Position numbers and translations under genes: made by a program. This document shows positions 35,600 through 47,105 of a DNA stretch of 64,000 nt, one piece after another; position 1 is the stretch's first letter, and each line of letters begins with the position of its first letter. A model generated the notes under the pieces. The model searched no databases. It was given only the letters and a program-made list of their open reading frames with translations, and had not been told where the DNA came from. Source of the DNA: Arbacia lixula (Eukaryota; Echinodermata; Echinoidea; Arbacioida; Arbaciidae). Where the stretch lies: NCBI GenBank assembly GCA_963669155.1, contig OZ022591.1, forward strand, positions 3,563,797-3,627,796, in the 5' to 3' direction.

Positions 35600-38500
35600 A
35601 ACCTATACATTAATATACAAGGATGAGAAGTTTCAAGGGATAGTTCACCCTTATCTGAAATTATCTTTGTTTGAATTGAATTGAATTTTATTTCCACATA
35701 TAAACATAAACATACAACGTACAAATACATGAAATGATTCGTTCACATGCATATACAGATAAATAAATAAAGAGGGACATTAACAAGGTAAATACAATGC
35801 ATGTAGAAAACAAACATTAGATGACTGCTTGTACACTTCGATAGCAGAAAATTGATAACATATAACAATGTGGGGGGAGCCTATAAAAAAAGCGAAGCTT
35901 GTAGGGTTATAGGCTCCCCGTTACAATATATGAGATTATTTAAAGATTTATACATTTATTAAATCAAAGTGCCGTAAAGGAAGGGGGGGGGGGGGGAGTT
36001 AAAGGTGAAGGGCATACGTATGTAGGAGAAAATAATCTAAGTATCGGGAGGTGTGCGATATGCGTCGATTAGACTGCGCTTTAGCCTGCGCTTGAATGTA
36101 TAGATGGTTACGGATGACTGCAGTTCACTGCTCAGTGAGTTCCACAGTTGCGGTCCTTGATATAAAAATGTTCTCTGGCGACATAATGTCCGGGTCAGTG
36201 GGAGATGATAAAGGCTTGATTGTCTTGTGGGATAGTTGTGTACGTCTTGGTTTCTGCGAAATAAATCAAGGATGTTTTGAGGTAATGTTTCTTGTGGTAG
36301 CTGGTACATGAAGGAACTTAGACTTAAATTGTAGAGATCGTGATATTTTAGGACTCGGTTTTGGTAAAATAAATTGTATGTTCTCGGTAGCCTGTACCAC
36401 TTATTATTCTCATTGCTCTTTTTTGTAGTAATACTATCTTATTTGTTCGTGACGTGAAACAATTGCCCCATGCAAGAATACAAAAATTCAAGTGTGAAAG
36501 CACCAAAGCGGAATAGAGGCATAGAAGTGCGTGTTGAGGGAGAAAGTGTTTGAGCTTGTTGATAATTCCGATGTTACGTGAGACTTTCTTGCATAACTCA
36601 TTGTTTCAGTAAAAGCAGACACATGAAAGAAACATTTTGGTGAAGGTTTGATGACAATCCGTCAAAGGATAAGATACGATCACGTCACGTGCGAGGTGCT
36701 GTCCCATATGTTGTGTACATTTTATTTCGAAAAACTGTTTTTTCGCAATAAAATATGCATCGTTTTACTTGCATACCTGTATGACAAAAATCATTCCGTG
36801 TTAATTAGAAAAAAATACAATATATGTAATTATATTGTTCACAAATTGTAGGAGAGCATCTCGCCCGTGACATCACAAAATTGAAAATTGTAAGTGAAGA
36901 TGTCATTTGATATTCAAAGGATTATTACAGACATATAATTCAATGAAATGTCACTGAACGTGCTTCTTGAACGTTTGATATCACTTGACTGCATGATGTG
37001 TACATTTTCATTTTTTCTCAAAAGTATAAAAAGGGTGTTTAATAATACGATGATGAATCATATCTTACAATCATCCTCTTATAGATTGCTTGTCTAATCC
37101 CTGTGGTAATGACTGTTCTTGTAAAGAGACAATGAATGCCTTTGAGTGTCAATGTCTGGAGTCGACATCGCCCACCACCGTAATCACTGAAGGTAGGTAG
37201 GCGACACTTCTCTGTAGGAAGAATGGATATTTGGACCTCTATGGATTACTTAAAGGACATGTACTGTACTGGGAATACAAAAAGCCTTCAAAACAGTGAT
37301 CGTGAGCGATCTTCTTGTTAATGGTCTTAAATTCATGTATTGTACATTTTTAGAAACGTACTGAATTATGCCCTCAAATGATCCACATTTGGAGTAATTA
37401 GTCAATTAAATTACAATTATCACAAATGTTCGGCCCGAACATTTGAGGATCTGTGATTTAATCACTCATTATTCCAAATGTGGATCATTTTCGGGCAAAT
37501 AACTTTCAGCACGTTTCTAAAATGTACAATACATGAATTTAAGACCATTGGCAAGAAGATTGCTCATGATCATCTTTTTGAGGGCTTTTTGTCTTCCCAG
37601 TACAGTATATGCCCTTTAATACAGGGATGTGTTATGGAAGGATATGAAGCAACTTTCTCTCTTTGAACCCATGTGCCAAGCCGCTGAAAAGTTATGGTGT
37701 TCTCAACAGGTGCTGTTTCAGGTGTTTGAACAATTATGAACATGATTGCGTGGAATCGGCTTCTCAGAGAGAACAAAAGAAATGTGTGCAAGTCTAATTT
37801 CGCTTCTCCCGTTCTGTTAATGGAATTAATACTTTCATGATCATAACAGGTATCAGCAAACACAAATAAACAAGATTTTCAAGTAAAATATATCCGCTGC
37901 ACGCAAACGCACACAAACACCGTTAATAATGATACACAGATGAATATATCATGGGGCTAAGCCCCTACCCCCCCCCCCCTTAGCCCCACCTATAGTACGG
38001 GGCTAAGGAAATTTTTGCCAGTGTGAAAAGCATATTATATGTCCGTTTTTTTTAATGATTCCTCATTACTTTTCGAGACAAAAGCAGAGTAAAGGGTCTG
38101 TCATAATCAGTACTTAACTTCCTTATAATTTGCAAATAAATTTGTCAAAAACAAAGCTTCTAGAGACAAATGGGCAATTTCTTGTTCAAGTTGACAACAG
38201 CTAAATGTCGGCCCGGCACATGGAACATCAAAGCATTGTCATGATTATGGAATGCTTTTAACATCCATGAACCATACAGATGTTTGAATGTATTATGCTC
38301 GAGTTTCTTCTCCTTCCTAACACCTCCCTGCTTAATAGCTAGAGATAGCCAGTCAGCACATCACATATGTTCAGGATGTACACACAAACACACACACACA
38401 CACACACACTACATATTGTATACAAATTCATCTGTTTTGTTACATGAAAAAGCTTCTTACATTGCTGTTACTAATCGTACTATTTTGACAGTGTCGGGCG

Positions 38501-41500
38501 TAATTTGTGACTTTTACAACTACATGATGTTGATGCACTGTACTTGAAAGGACTTTTAATTGGCATAATTTCTACATTTTATGTCATCCAGAATGTCTCC
38601 TGGTTGTTGATTTTCGTTCATAGTAGCGTTTTGCCATGTCTGTATATGAATGCACAATCCCTACAAGCAGATTCAATTTTTTACTTTGACGTATGGAACA
38701 GTGGACAGAATAGTTATAATCAATCAAATCCGTACACATGTACTAATCATACAGTCTGTAAGATATGTCATAATTTAAAAATAGCAATATTGAATTTTTC
38801 TTAGTATTTTTTTTTTAAATCTTTTGATGTATTTCTTTGTTCTCTCGACATTACGTTTTTTGTAATTTATTCGATGGGAATCGTTGGTGACACTATTCTA
38901 GTCATAAATGATATGAAATCTATTGTTTTTCATAAGAAATAATGAACATATTGATATAAACACAACAAAAAATATAAGTTCCCCCCCCCCCCCCTCTAAG
39001 CAAAATAGCATAACTTTTTATAGAAGAGGTTTTGGGCAAAATAATTTGACAGAATTGTTCCTTAACTTATTGACTAATTTATGTGTGAAAATCACATTAA
39101 TCTAATTAGTCATGCATGAGTGGGCAAATTGTAAAGGCAAAAATGTCACTTTTAAAAAGTCACAAGGGTAATTGTTCATGCCGTTTTAACAATACATTTT
39201 GGCATTTCTTGTGCGATTTTTAAAATGATTCCACTCAACCATGAAACGAAAATGACTTCTTATCTTTACATAAAAGGTCATGTTACATATTTGTCATAAT
39301 ATCCAGAGTTTCATTTTTTCACCCAAATAAAGGGTTTTTAAGTTTCAAACTCAAGAGGGATGAGTACTTGTTAACCAATGCTCACTCAACCAGAACAGTG
39401 GGTTAAGTGTCGATATAGGTGTTAGTGCATCGAGAGATGGATAATGAACATTGAAAGGGCATAACCAGAAGTGGAATTCATCAAAAATCAATATGACAGA
39501 ATCTCAAAATTACCCTTGTGACGTTTGAAAAGTGACATTTTTGCCTTGAAAATATGCCCACCCATGCATGAATAATTGGATTAATGTGATTTTCCCAGAT
39601 AAGTTAGTCAGGAACAATCCTGCCAAATTATTTTGCCCAAAACCTCATCGATAAGAAGTTATGTTGTTTTGCGTAGGGGGACTTACTTTTTTGTTGTGTT
39701 TATTTATGAATTTTGGCTAGATACAGAATTTGCATTGTATTAGTACATGATATGACGTTTTTGAGCCATTTTTGGTCTGACATGCACGTACAAAATGTTA
39801 CGTAACTTCAAACCCGCGAATCCCCGCGTCGCAAATTTGGTCTTAAAAGTTGCGTGGAGGGAAAAAGTCATGAAACGTCGCGGCGCGATCTTTTCGCGTT
39901 ACAAATTTATCACGAAAAATGTCGAGGAGGGGGAGGGGTTGTTTTTGCCCCCCCCCCCCCCCTGGCTAAATAGGGTTAAAGCTGTCTAAAGTCTTAGATT
40001 ACCTGATGTCTCCAGATAGTTTCTTCAATCTAGGAGCTGCAAAAAAAAAATTATCGGTCACCTAGGGTTACTTTTTTTCTGATTTGGGGGACTTGCGAAA
40101 ACAATGTGTCTGTGTACTGCGCAGATTATGACCATGGATTTGACATTTTAAATTCAGGAATTCATTAATGTATCTAGGAGCCTGACCATTTAGCGCTTTA
40201 TAGACTATCGCCAGCATCTTAAATCCATTTCATTGGCGCATTGGCAGCCAATGCAAGTATCTTAAAAATGGTGTAACATGGACAAACTTTGGAAGATTGC
40301 AAATCAATTGCACATGTATTTTGAACCCGTTGCAGCTGTACTATATGTGAGTCTGGTAATCCATACAGTATACACTGTTACAGTAATCTAATTTATTCAT
40401 AATGCATGCGTGAACTACAATTTTCTTAATTGAAGTACATGTATTTACGAATGTGCCTCAGATTATATATCATGTAATATGCCGATTTGCATACACTAAT
40501 AATCTGTGGTTCCATGCTCAAGTGGATATCAAATAACACTCGAAACGTTTTCGAAACGTTTTCTGATTGTTGGTATTTAATTCATAGCAGCTTTTGTATG
40601 TCAATGGAAAACCCGTTATATATGGAGTGTTAGGTTTCAAACCCAGCAGCTGTTGTGTGTTTCCGCAAAAAGCTGAATCCATGAAGTTACTCATGGCCCG
40701 TGTGATAGATAGTTCTTTCTTAGCCTCGGTAGGAAGAAAAGAAACTCTCAGGAGAAGAAAGTCTAATAAGGAGTAAGGATACAGTGAGGAGCGAAGGAGG
40801 GTAAATGAAGGCCTACATGGCCTAGGAAGGATCATTTGAGTATGGATGTATAAGGCGTAGCATCCTTGCTATGATCCAGTGACTGGGGAAATAAATAATG
40901 CACGGATATGTTACTGATGAGACTACAGTGGAGTAATACGACCATTACCTTTATCATTTATTCTCATGTGTTCTGATTTCCTGTTATAGACCCATTCCCG
41001 ATGGTGACTGGGGAGGTGGATTGCGTATTGTCTGGACAAGGCTCCCAGGAGACACATCAGATAGGTACAGAAAGCCTGATTTCCAGACGCTTGGTATTTC
41101 CAAAATTCAATAAATGTGTCCATCTATAGTAGCCCAATCATTCTAAATACCTTATCCTGTTTAAAAGAGGACAATGGAAGAGTGACTAATCTTTCCAATA
41201 CTAGTTTGGATTCGGCTGGAGAATTGAAATTCAAAGTTTGAAAAGAGAATAACACGAACTGCGTAAAGTAAATAATTTGAAAGATTACCCGCGTGGCTCC
41301 CAGCTCTATGTTGCACAGGTTTTATGTTTGCTTCTTTCTGATGCAATAATGCAGCCAAAATATACGTCTGGACACTTAGACTTTCAGCTTTTCTCCGGCT
41401 GCCCTCACAGGGAAAATACTAGATATTAAAACAACCAATTTACACATTTTAAAAATTATATTAAAAATGGCAACAAAAAACAAAAACTCAAATCAAACAC

Positions 41501-42837
41501 GTCATAAATTTAGAGGATGTTCATTCTTTTAGACGTTTATTTAATTACTATTCTTGTAATAGTTCTTTGAATATGTAGTGATATTTTCATTTTGGGACAA
41601 ATTTGGACCTCAATATTTGCGGTCATGATACTTCTGGTGGAAAAGACCTTGAGAGTTGACATGTTCTTTGAATGTTTCCATGGTACTTGTACTAAAAAAT
41701 ACTATTTAGAAAATAGTACAACTTTCGGTAGTACCACGTGGTTTAATTCTTTCGGATAATTGACCCACTTATGTGGTGAAGAAAGGAAAGAGAAAAAGTG
41801 AAAAAGAGGAGAGGTGAATTTGTATATTTTTTATAATACTTACACAAGACTGTTTTTAGCTTTAGTTTTCGGTGTTTTAAACATAAATGGGATGAAATGG
41901 AGGTAGAAGAAGAGGGTGGGTGGTGAGTGAGAGTTGTGAATAGTCCCAAAGTAGTTATAAAGATAAAAGAAAGAAAAAGAAATGAGAAAAGTATAGAAAA
42001 GTTCTGGTAAATTTTGCAACTAATTAGAGGTTTCTTTAAAAAAAAAACAATTGGCATTGTTGTGTACTGGCTGAATTACCTGATGCACACACGGTTATGC
42101 CCAAATCTGTTCAAAAGTGAAAATCTCATCAGATGTTTAAAGGATTATTACAAGAAAAATGATAGATGAAATGTCACGAAATCTGCTTCTAAAAAATGTA
42201 TTATTATTTGACTGATTGATATGCAAATTTCAGCTTAATTCGAGTTGTGACTTTTTCAACAAGCTACAATTCCAATATGTAAAGAAATAAAATAGAAAAA
42301 TAAAACCTAATATTATGTAAGTTTCCACGCTAGGTAGTTTCCATGCATAGGTTTTAAGCAGTGGTTAATCTATACGTCCACACACTCCAACGCCTGGAAC
42401 ATAAACTACTTACCAAAGAACCATTCTTCATTTCATTGTGTATCCCACTTTTTGAAATCTTGCCCACTTACAGCTGTTTGGGTATCACAACTCTATCATG
42501 AATTTTCCCTTACTCTTCACCCAGGTGAATGGAAGTACATCTTCGTTTGCTGTTATGGTACTGTGGAAGAAGCGCGCACGCTCTGCGAAGATTATTATTC
42601 TCTCCCACTCCCGATACCACCCGACAACAAAGCCGATTCTGAAAGCATGGGGCTGAAAGCCTCACTCCAATGCAGTGCAAATTATGGCCCATTGTTTTGG
42701 TTACAGTGCGAATTTGATCCTGTCACTGATGCAGAACCGAGGTGTGAAAACAATACCCTTCCCGAAATCATCGGAAATTACTCAGGTTAGTACATCCCCT
42801 GGCGTAGAAACTATCCCCCAGCTCCCCCCCCCCCCCC

Positions 42838-42869
<32 letters not shown>

Positions 42870-43936
42870 GATGCAGAACAGATTTCGTGTAAAAATAAAT
42901 AAACTATATCAATGGGTATGACATCATCAATGATATAGCTGATGCATTTTGTTTAAAATGCACGTAATTTGAGGAAAATAATTTTGCAAAGATGTGTCAC
43001 AGGTGTGATACATGCAAAACTGTTTAACCCTAATAATCCCGGGGGTGGGGGTATTATGCCGCCCCCCATAACCCCCTGTCAAGTTTTTGTCGGTACTTTC
43101 TAACGCCTCAATAGTTCAAAACGAAATTTCATGACTTTTATGATCCTTCTCGCACATTTTGATGCCAAATTTATGGCGATCGGACCTACCGTGCATGCGG
43201 GTGTCAGATTACGTTTACCGAACACAGTCATGTCACTGAAATTTCGCCATTACTCTATATGACTGTGTATTTATCCCTATGGACAAAATCAGGAGCTTTC
43301 CCAATTTATGTAAATACTTTTTGGTAAGTATCATCATTGTTTAAAATAGTGTAAATAATTACCACACACACACGCCCACACACACAAAACGCTTGACGAA
43401 AAACAAAGAAATACATAAGAAAATTGCAAAAAAAAAAAAAAAAAAAAGAAATAATTACCACAAACATCTTTCTTTGAATTTAAATTGCAATTCCTGCGGC
43501 CTTATTTAGTGTGAGATTCCAAATTCTTTAATTTCTCGCATAAATTAACATGAATTGATTAATTTAAAGAAATAAAAGGACTTTTGTAAATTTAGCTATA
43601 CATCTTTGTGGAGTACATAATTCTTGACCCTTGTGCAAAATTTTGCCCAGCGGGCAAGTGTCGGGCAATCCAAATTTATTCCCGCTGTGCATGATCATCG
43701 CTGCTTGCTCTATCCGCATACATTTAGTTTTAGATCGATCCAGTCGTCTTGGCAGTATGCTCAAATGACGTCATACATATGCCCATTCTGTTTTGCTCTA
43801 TGTCTAACTGTTCCCAGATTGGAGTGATGAGGCTCTTGAGCGGTCGGGCTACATGGTGCTATTGGACAGTGGGGAGTGGTATCTTCACTATGCGTATTAC
43901 CCCATGCAGATGATTGCTTGCGGCGGCCGTAGCTAG
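32652..43936 (+). CDS. Secreted Cys-rich glycoprotein with EGF-like segment, 7 exons, family not recognised
   Basis: Joined exons 32652-32654, 33462-33528, 35366-35518, 37085-37192, 40990-41064, 42525-42785 and 43818-43936 give 786 nt, 261 residues plus stop. All borders are GT/AG and all junctions from exon 2 onward are phase 1. Residues 1-23 are a signal peptide (cleavage likely after SVSA). Residues 24-74 carry four N-glycosylation sequons (NMT, NET, NLS, NGS). Residues 75-110 form an EGF-like segment (DCLSNPCGNDCSCK, FECQC) ending in a Ser/Thr linker. Residues 136-261 are a Cys-rich region with GEWKYIFVCCYG near its start and GEWYLHYAYYPMQMIACGG at its end, with two more sequons. A secreted or matrix role is inferred; I cannot name the family. 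Confidence 0.72.
33462..33528 (+). CDS. Secreted glycoprotein exon 2 (signal peptide)
   Basis: The acceptor follows TGTCTCATTTGAAG and the donor GTACAAG is at 33529. It encodes VSLRKTMVLVVMWAISATSV and SA, a short basic n-region, a hydrophobic core and an Ala-x-Ala-like end. It leaves phase 1. Confidence 0.75.
35366..35518 (+). CDS. Secreted glycoprotein exon 3 (multi-sequon N-terminal module)
   Basis: The acceptor ATACGCGGCAG follows a C/T-rich tract and the donor GTATGT is at 35519, phase 1-1. It encodes HNMTVNETCSHLCGNLSVNG with four sequons and later VSCRLP. The acceptor is the least certain of this gene's borders. Its GC content is well above that of the flanking introns, as for exons. 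Confidence 0.68.
35526..35600. repeat. CA microsatellite just after exon 3 of the secreted glycoprotein
   Basis: ACACACATACGCACACAC followed by about 17 CA units, starting 8 bp after the exon 3 donor. Confidence 0.9.
36037..36309 (-). pseudogene. LINE ORF2 C-terminal fragment
   Basis: A 90-codon minus-strand frame reads VHNYPTRQSS, then YQGPQLWNSLSSELQSS and FKRRLKRSLID. This is the characteristic tail of CR1/jockey-superclade reverse transcriptases. The minus-strand 3' side runs into a GAATT-type short repeat near 35677-35690, as expected for a 5'-truncated LINE. It lies antisense in intron 3 of the secreted glycoprotein gene. Confidence 0.75.
36590..36870 (+). mobile_element. AAGGGATAATTCACCC-family fragment
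   Basis: Shares GTGAAGGTTTGATGACAATCC, CCCATATGTTGTGTACA and TACCTGTATGACAAAAATCA with the 1160 and 59660 elements. It lies in the intron upstream of EGF exon 4. Confidence 0.55.
37085..37192 (+). CDS. Secreted glycoprotein exon 4 (EGF-like segment)
   Basis: Acceptor CCTCTTATAG, donor GTAGGT at 37193, phase 1-1. The cysteine pattern is C-x4-C-x3-C-x-C-x8-C-x-C within CLSNPCGNDCSCKETMNAFE plus CQC. This is close to a canonical EGF module but lacks the final long loop. A Ser/Thr-rich linker follows. Confidence 0.82.
37254..37615. mobile_element. TTAA-flanked palindromic MITE family B, copy 1
   Basis: A near-complete palindrome of about 362 bp, with arms of about 175 bp meeting near TGTTCGGCCCGAACA (about 37427-37441). 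It starts AGGACATGTACTGTACTGGG and is flanked by TTAA at 37250-37253 and 37616-37619. It could fold into a long hairpin. Confidence 0.82.
37622..38330 (+). mobile_element. hAT-like MITE, copy 3
   Basis: CAGGGATGTGTTA to CACCTCCCTG. Flanks share ttaata and touch the TTAA end of the palindromic MITE at 37254-37615, so this copy inserted at that element's edge. It lies between exons 4 and 5 of the secreted glycoprotein gene. Confidence 0.72.
38959..39700. mobile_element. Foldback element (GCAAAATAACATAAC family), copy 2
   Basis: Termini AACACAACAAAAAATATAAG and its complement ending at 39700, with inner arms about 300 bp long (TCATGCATGAGTGGGCA and counterpart). Intronic in the secreted glycoprotein gene. 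Confidence 0.75.
40150..40415 (-). pseudogene. LINE reverse-transcriptase thumb fragment, frameshifted
   Basis: On the minus strand the sequence reads NKLDYCNS, then after a +1 shift YGLPDSHIVQLQRVQNTCA, then degraded sequence matching the usual LHWLP..RI...AL.G.AP.Y block with stops. This DYCNS-YGLP-LQRVQN series is diagnostic of LINE RTs. It lies in the intron between exons 4 and 5 of the secreted glycoprotein gene. Confidence 0.75.
40990..41064 (+). CDS. Secreted glycoprotein exon 5 (short linker module)
   Basis: Acceptor TTCCTGTTATAG, donor GTACAG at 41065, phase 1-1, 25 codons: DPFPMVTGEVDCVLSGQGSQ then ETHQI. It contains a single cysteine. As a symmetric phase 1-1 exon it could be skipped without shifting the frame. 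Confidence 0.7.
42090..42262 (+). repeat. Dispersed repeat (TTTCAGCTTAATTCGAGTTG family), copy 2
   Basis: Same element as 8815-8965, in the intron before exon 6 of the secreted glycoprotein gene. Confidence 0.6.
42525..42785 (+). CDS. Secreted glycoprotein exon 6 (Cys-rich domain, first part)
   Basis: The acceptor TTACTCTTCACCCAG and the donor GTTAGT at 42786 border the longest exon of the gene. It encodes WKYIFVCCYGTVEEARTLCE, then LQCSANYGPLFWLQCEF and RCENNTLPEIIGNYS. Seven cysteines and two sequons; no matching fold recognised. Confidence 0.82.
42810..42866. repeat. C-run followed by A-run after exon 6 of the secreted glycoprotein
   Basis: A C-run and then about 30 A, 30 bp after the exon 6 donor. 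A similar C10 plus A-tract lies at 44039-44083. Confidence 0.85.
43818..43936 (+). CDS. Secreted glycoprotein exon 7 (C-terminus, stop)
   Basis: Acceptor CTGTTCCCAG; it encodes DWSDEALERSGYMVLLDSG, then EWYLHYAYYPMQMIACGGRS and stops at TAG 43934. The aromatic-rich HYAYY block and terminal ACGG look domain-like. No AATAAA is seen before the C10/A-rich tract at 44039. Confidence 0.78.
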
Positions 43937-44049
43937 GTCTGACGACCGCTGATCTCTCCACTAACTGGCTAGGAAGAATAACGCTGATTGGCCTATTCCG
44001 TGTTGAATCACTGGAAGTTGTACCTCCGCGCGCCGAGTCCCCCCCCCCC

Positions 44050-44087
<38 letters not shown>

Positions 44088-44226
44088 AGTAGATAGCGTT
44101 CACACCAATAGTGTCAATTCTTACTGAAAATCACCAGATCAACTCTTATTACACTTTTCAAATTCTTGTTTCTTTTCTTGTTTCACTGAGTGCGTATGAT
44201 TTCAAAGCTAAAATATAATTATGTGT
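43937..44226 (+). other. Presumed 3' flank of the secreted glycoprotein gene
   Basis: About 100 bp of ordinary sequence and then C10 plus about 33 A (44039-44083). There is no AATAAA, so the transcript end is undetermined. The A tract could be a retroposition scar or an assembly feature. Confidence 0.4.
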
Positions 44227-44230
44227 AAAG

Positions 44231-45149
44231 TGTTACGATCAGTTCACGCCAGAAAGGATCGCACAAAATGATACCAATATTTAGTTCAGGTGTTCTTTAT
44301 TATATGGGGTATTTTCCCCTTTAAAAAAAACAAGACAAGCGTTCACTTGCAGTACATCAATACCTCAATACATCAATATAGGTTACTTTACAATGTATAG
44401 ATACAGGTTAGCTTGCAGTGCTGGAGGATACTGAAGTCCAATGGATCCACGGCTCTCGCTGATGGTCCAGTTGGTAATCCGATCCAGTATTCCCAAATTA
44501 TGATCGCAATGTTGATCCCAATGTTGTACGCTGAAGAGCAGGTATTCCAGATAGTCAAGTAGATGATCCAAGATGGTCAAATGTTGATCCACAGAGCTTT
44601 CACGCTTTCACAGGCAGGCTCTCATTTGCGCTATTTAACAGGCAGGTATTTATCCACGTAGAGAAAGTCCTCGTATAAATCCATAGGTAGGTATTGAGCC
44701 AGGGTCACAACAATATCTTAGATGCAGGTTACTCTTATCACAGGTGACTGGAGCAAGATGAAATGAAACTGAGCTCCTATCTCAAACAACTCATATATAT
44801 ACTACAATCTGAGATTCTAGAAGCTTCTATTAACAGTGTTTCCAGAAATTTCTCAATATATCTAGTCAGTTCTATGCTTGTAAACATGCTTGTAAACATG
44901 ACAATCAATATTGACCTGACCTAGATTACACTGATGAGTCATCACTAGCCCATCTGAGCTCCTTTATTATGCTAATAAGCCTCAGCTAGCTGTAACATTT
45001 TTTTCATGTAAATAACATTCCAGACTCTTCTGGGCAGTACACATTGCTAAATGTTTATTTCACCAGTGAGGAATTTCACAAGCACAGAGTGCAGCTAATT
45101 CAAGAGCTACACGTATGGCTATATGTATAACTTATACACATTTGTAACA
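44231..45149 (-). mobile_element. Solo LTR of an LTR retrotransposon
   Basis: The 919 bp unit has TGTTAC/GTAACA termini and an AAAG 4-bp direct repeat on both flanks (44227-44230 and 45150-45153). Read on the minus strand it has a TATA-like GTATATATATGAG near 44800 followed downstream by AATAAAG near 44300, the U3-R-U5 order. No internal domain, primer-binding site or second LTR is adjacent, so it is a solo LTR. A 4-bp duplication would suit Ty3/gypsy-like integrases; class is inferred. Confidence 0.7.
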
Positions 45150-45431
45150 AAAGCTAAAAAAAAAGGCCCATTTATCGAGATAGGCCTCCAAGGTATTCTG
45201 AAAATTCTTTTAGACTTTTAGAAGAGGTAGGGGCTATTAACTTAATGCTCCATGTGATATTTCTCTGTCAACAATGTTTTTTTTGGCAAAATGTTGTCGT
45301 TTTAAAAGAAAATACATTTCAAAGACATATTTTTTTGGCTACAAAGACGGATTTGCAGACTTTTCAGAATTTACAGAACTTATTTGAGATGACATTCCTT
45401 TGACTTGAGTAAAGGAGTAGCCTGCCAAAGT

Positions 45432-45630
45432 CGTGTCGTCATATGAGCATGCTGTCAAGACAACTGGTCCTAAACAAATCACTCCAATGAGATGTCTACC
45501 GGTCCGATATTGTCTAGCGGGCTACTTTTAGGCACTCCCAAATAGAATCTCCGCTGTAATCACTGCTGTTTCCTCTACCCGCATAGTTTAGAATCAGTTG
45601 TCTTGCCAGTCTGCTCAAATGAAGTCACAC
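45432..45630. repeat. Foldback MITE (GGTTCTAAAC family), copy 2
   Basis: Same termini as 22835-22995; about 35 bp longer inside (TTGTCTAGCGGGCTACTTTT), so it preserves more of the ancestral element. Confidence 0.75.
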
Positions 45631-46499
45631 TTCGGTACATAGGATATGATTGAAGAGAAGTGTGGAATTTTAACTTTTCAGCTGAGTGGATGGAAAATCC
45701 CACAGCTCGGGCTGTAAATGTGTATAATGTGTACAATATTTGTTCTCGGAATTTTTACAAAACGATATGGTTCGATATTGCGTTTTATGCTTTTATTATT
45801 ATCTCGTATGTCATCTATAGCAGTCAAAATTGGCAGTTGGTGAGGTTTGTCCGCAATTAGAGGTCACCAATGTAGGTCACTGAACAGCGTGGTCCTGTCA
45901 CAGCACATTGGGTCATGACATGAATACATTTATTATCTATGTGTTCTTTTCATTGGTATTTCATTTTTATTGGAGATTAATCTGATAAAGCTCCTTTTTG
46001 AAAGGAAAACGACATTTCTACCTCGCTGTTAGCTGGGTAAGATTTCGATAAAAACAGTAGGAGGTCAGGTCGTAAAACACCCAGCTAGAAACCTCCCCCC
46101 TTTTTAATCAAAAGTATTTCTCCGAGTTACCCGGGTAGCTTCCTATAGTAACCACGTACCTCTCATCATGTGACATTTTTTTTAACGGTAGACTAGAATT
46201 CAGGAACGAATAATTCTAGTTAAATCTAGCTGATACACGTGTTTGGATATTGCATGAGCAGATGACATGATCAGCGATGTATAATGCGATCACATAATAT
46301 GTAACCTGGAGTGAGTTTTGGTTTTTTTTTTTTTAATTTCCTATTTATATATTCATAGTATTGCAACTTGTATTATTCGGGCAAAATTTGGTCTAAAATT
46401 TGAAGTATGTGGAACAGTATCGCGATCGCTGCAACATTTACATTTTTTACAGCCATGACGTCATCTACCTTAAACGTTCTGTGCCACTTATCAGCTTAA

Positions 46500-47044
46500 A
46501 GGTGATATTCATAGAAAATCCAAAAATATGAAGATATTCATCTACAGAAAGCTTATAAGCCATACAATGAGCTCGGATGACATTCAAACAATATATCACT
46601 TTCCAAAAAGCGAAATTAGGGTGAAAACAATCACCGTATTCTAGGGGACAAATTTGCCCTACTGTCATCCGAAACGGCCTTTAGGTCTGACGTAAGAAAA
46701 GGGATGCGTTATTGTGCATCAAACATGCCAGTCCGCAGCTTCTTTTCCGCCAGAAGCATCATGCATTGTTAATGAAACTGTAATGGCAGTTGCTAGTGGA
46801 TTAACAGGTGTGATACACAATGGTCATTGTGAAGCGTATCCCGGCTGTGACGTACACACAACGCCACTTTCCCTGTGGCGATTTCGTAGGTCTTGAAGAG
46901 AGTCAATTTAATAAAATTTGACTTTCATTAAACACAAAACTGAACACTTTAATGGAATGTTACCTGCATCATTTTGCTTTAATAACTCATTCAATTATAA
47001 AATAAACTACATTTATTTGATTTTTTTTCCTATGAATATCACCT
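46500..47044 (+). mobile_element. TTAA-flanked (piggyBac-like) MITE family A, copy 2
   Basis: The same AGGTGATATTCATAG termini, flanked by TTAA at 46496-46499 and 47045-47048. The element-free version of this site is preserved at 23881-23884 in the other copy of the host duplication. Confidence 0.87.
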
Positions 47045-47105
47045 TTAACATCCTGACAACGTCCGGACGTTACCGCTTTATTACCCTAGCCCGACTAGGT
47101 CGAAC

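Noticed and set aside
24589..46896. Similar open frames (24589-24780 and 46714-46896) as a possible gene family
   Set aside because: Both lie wholly inside the family A TTAA MITE, and the similarity reflects the repeat.
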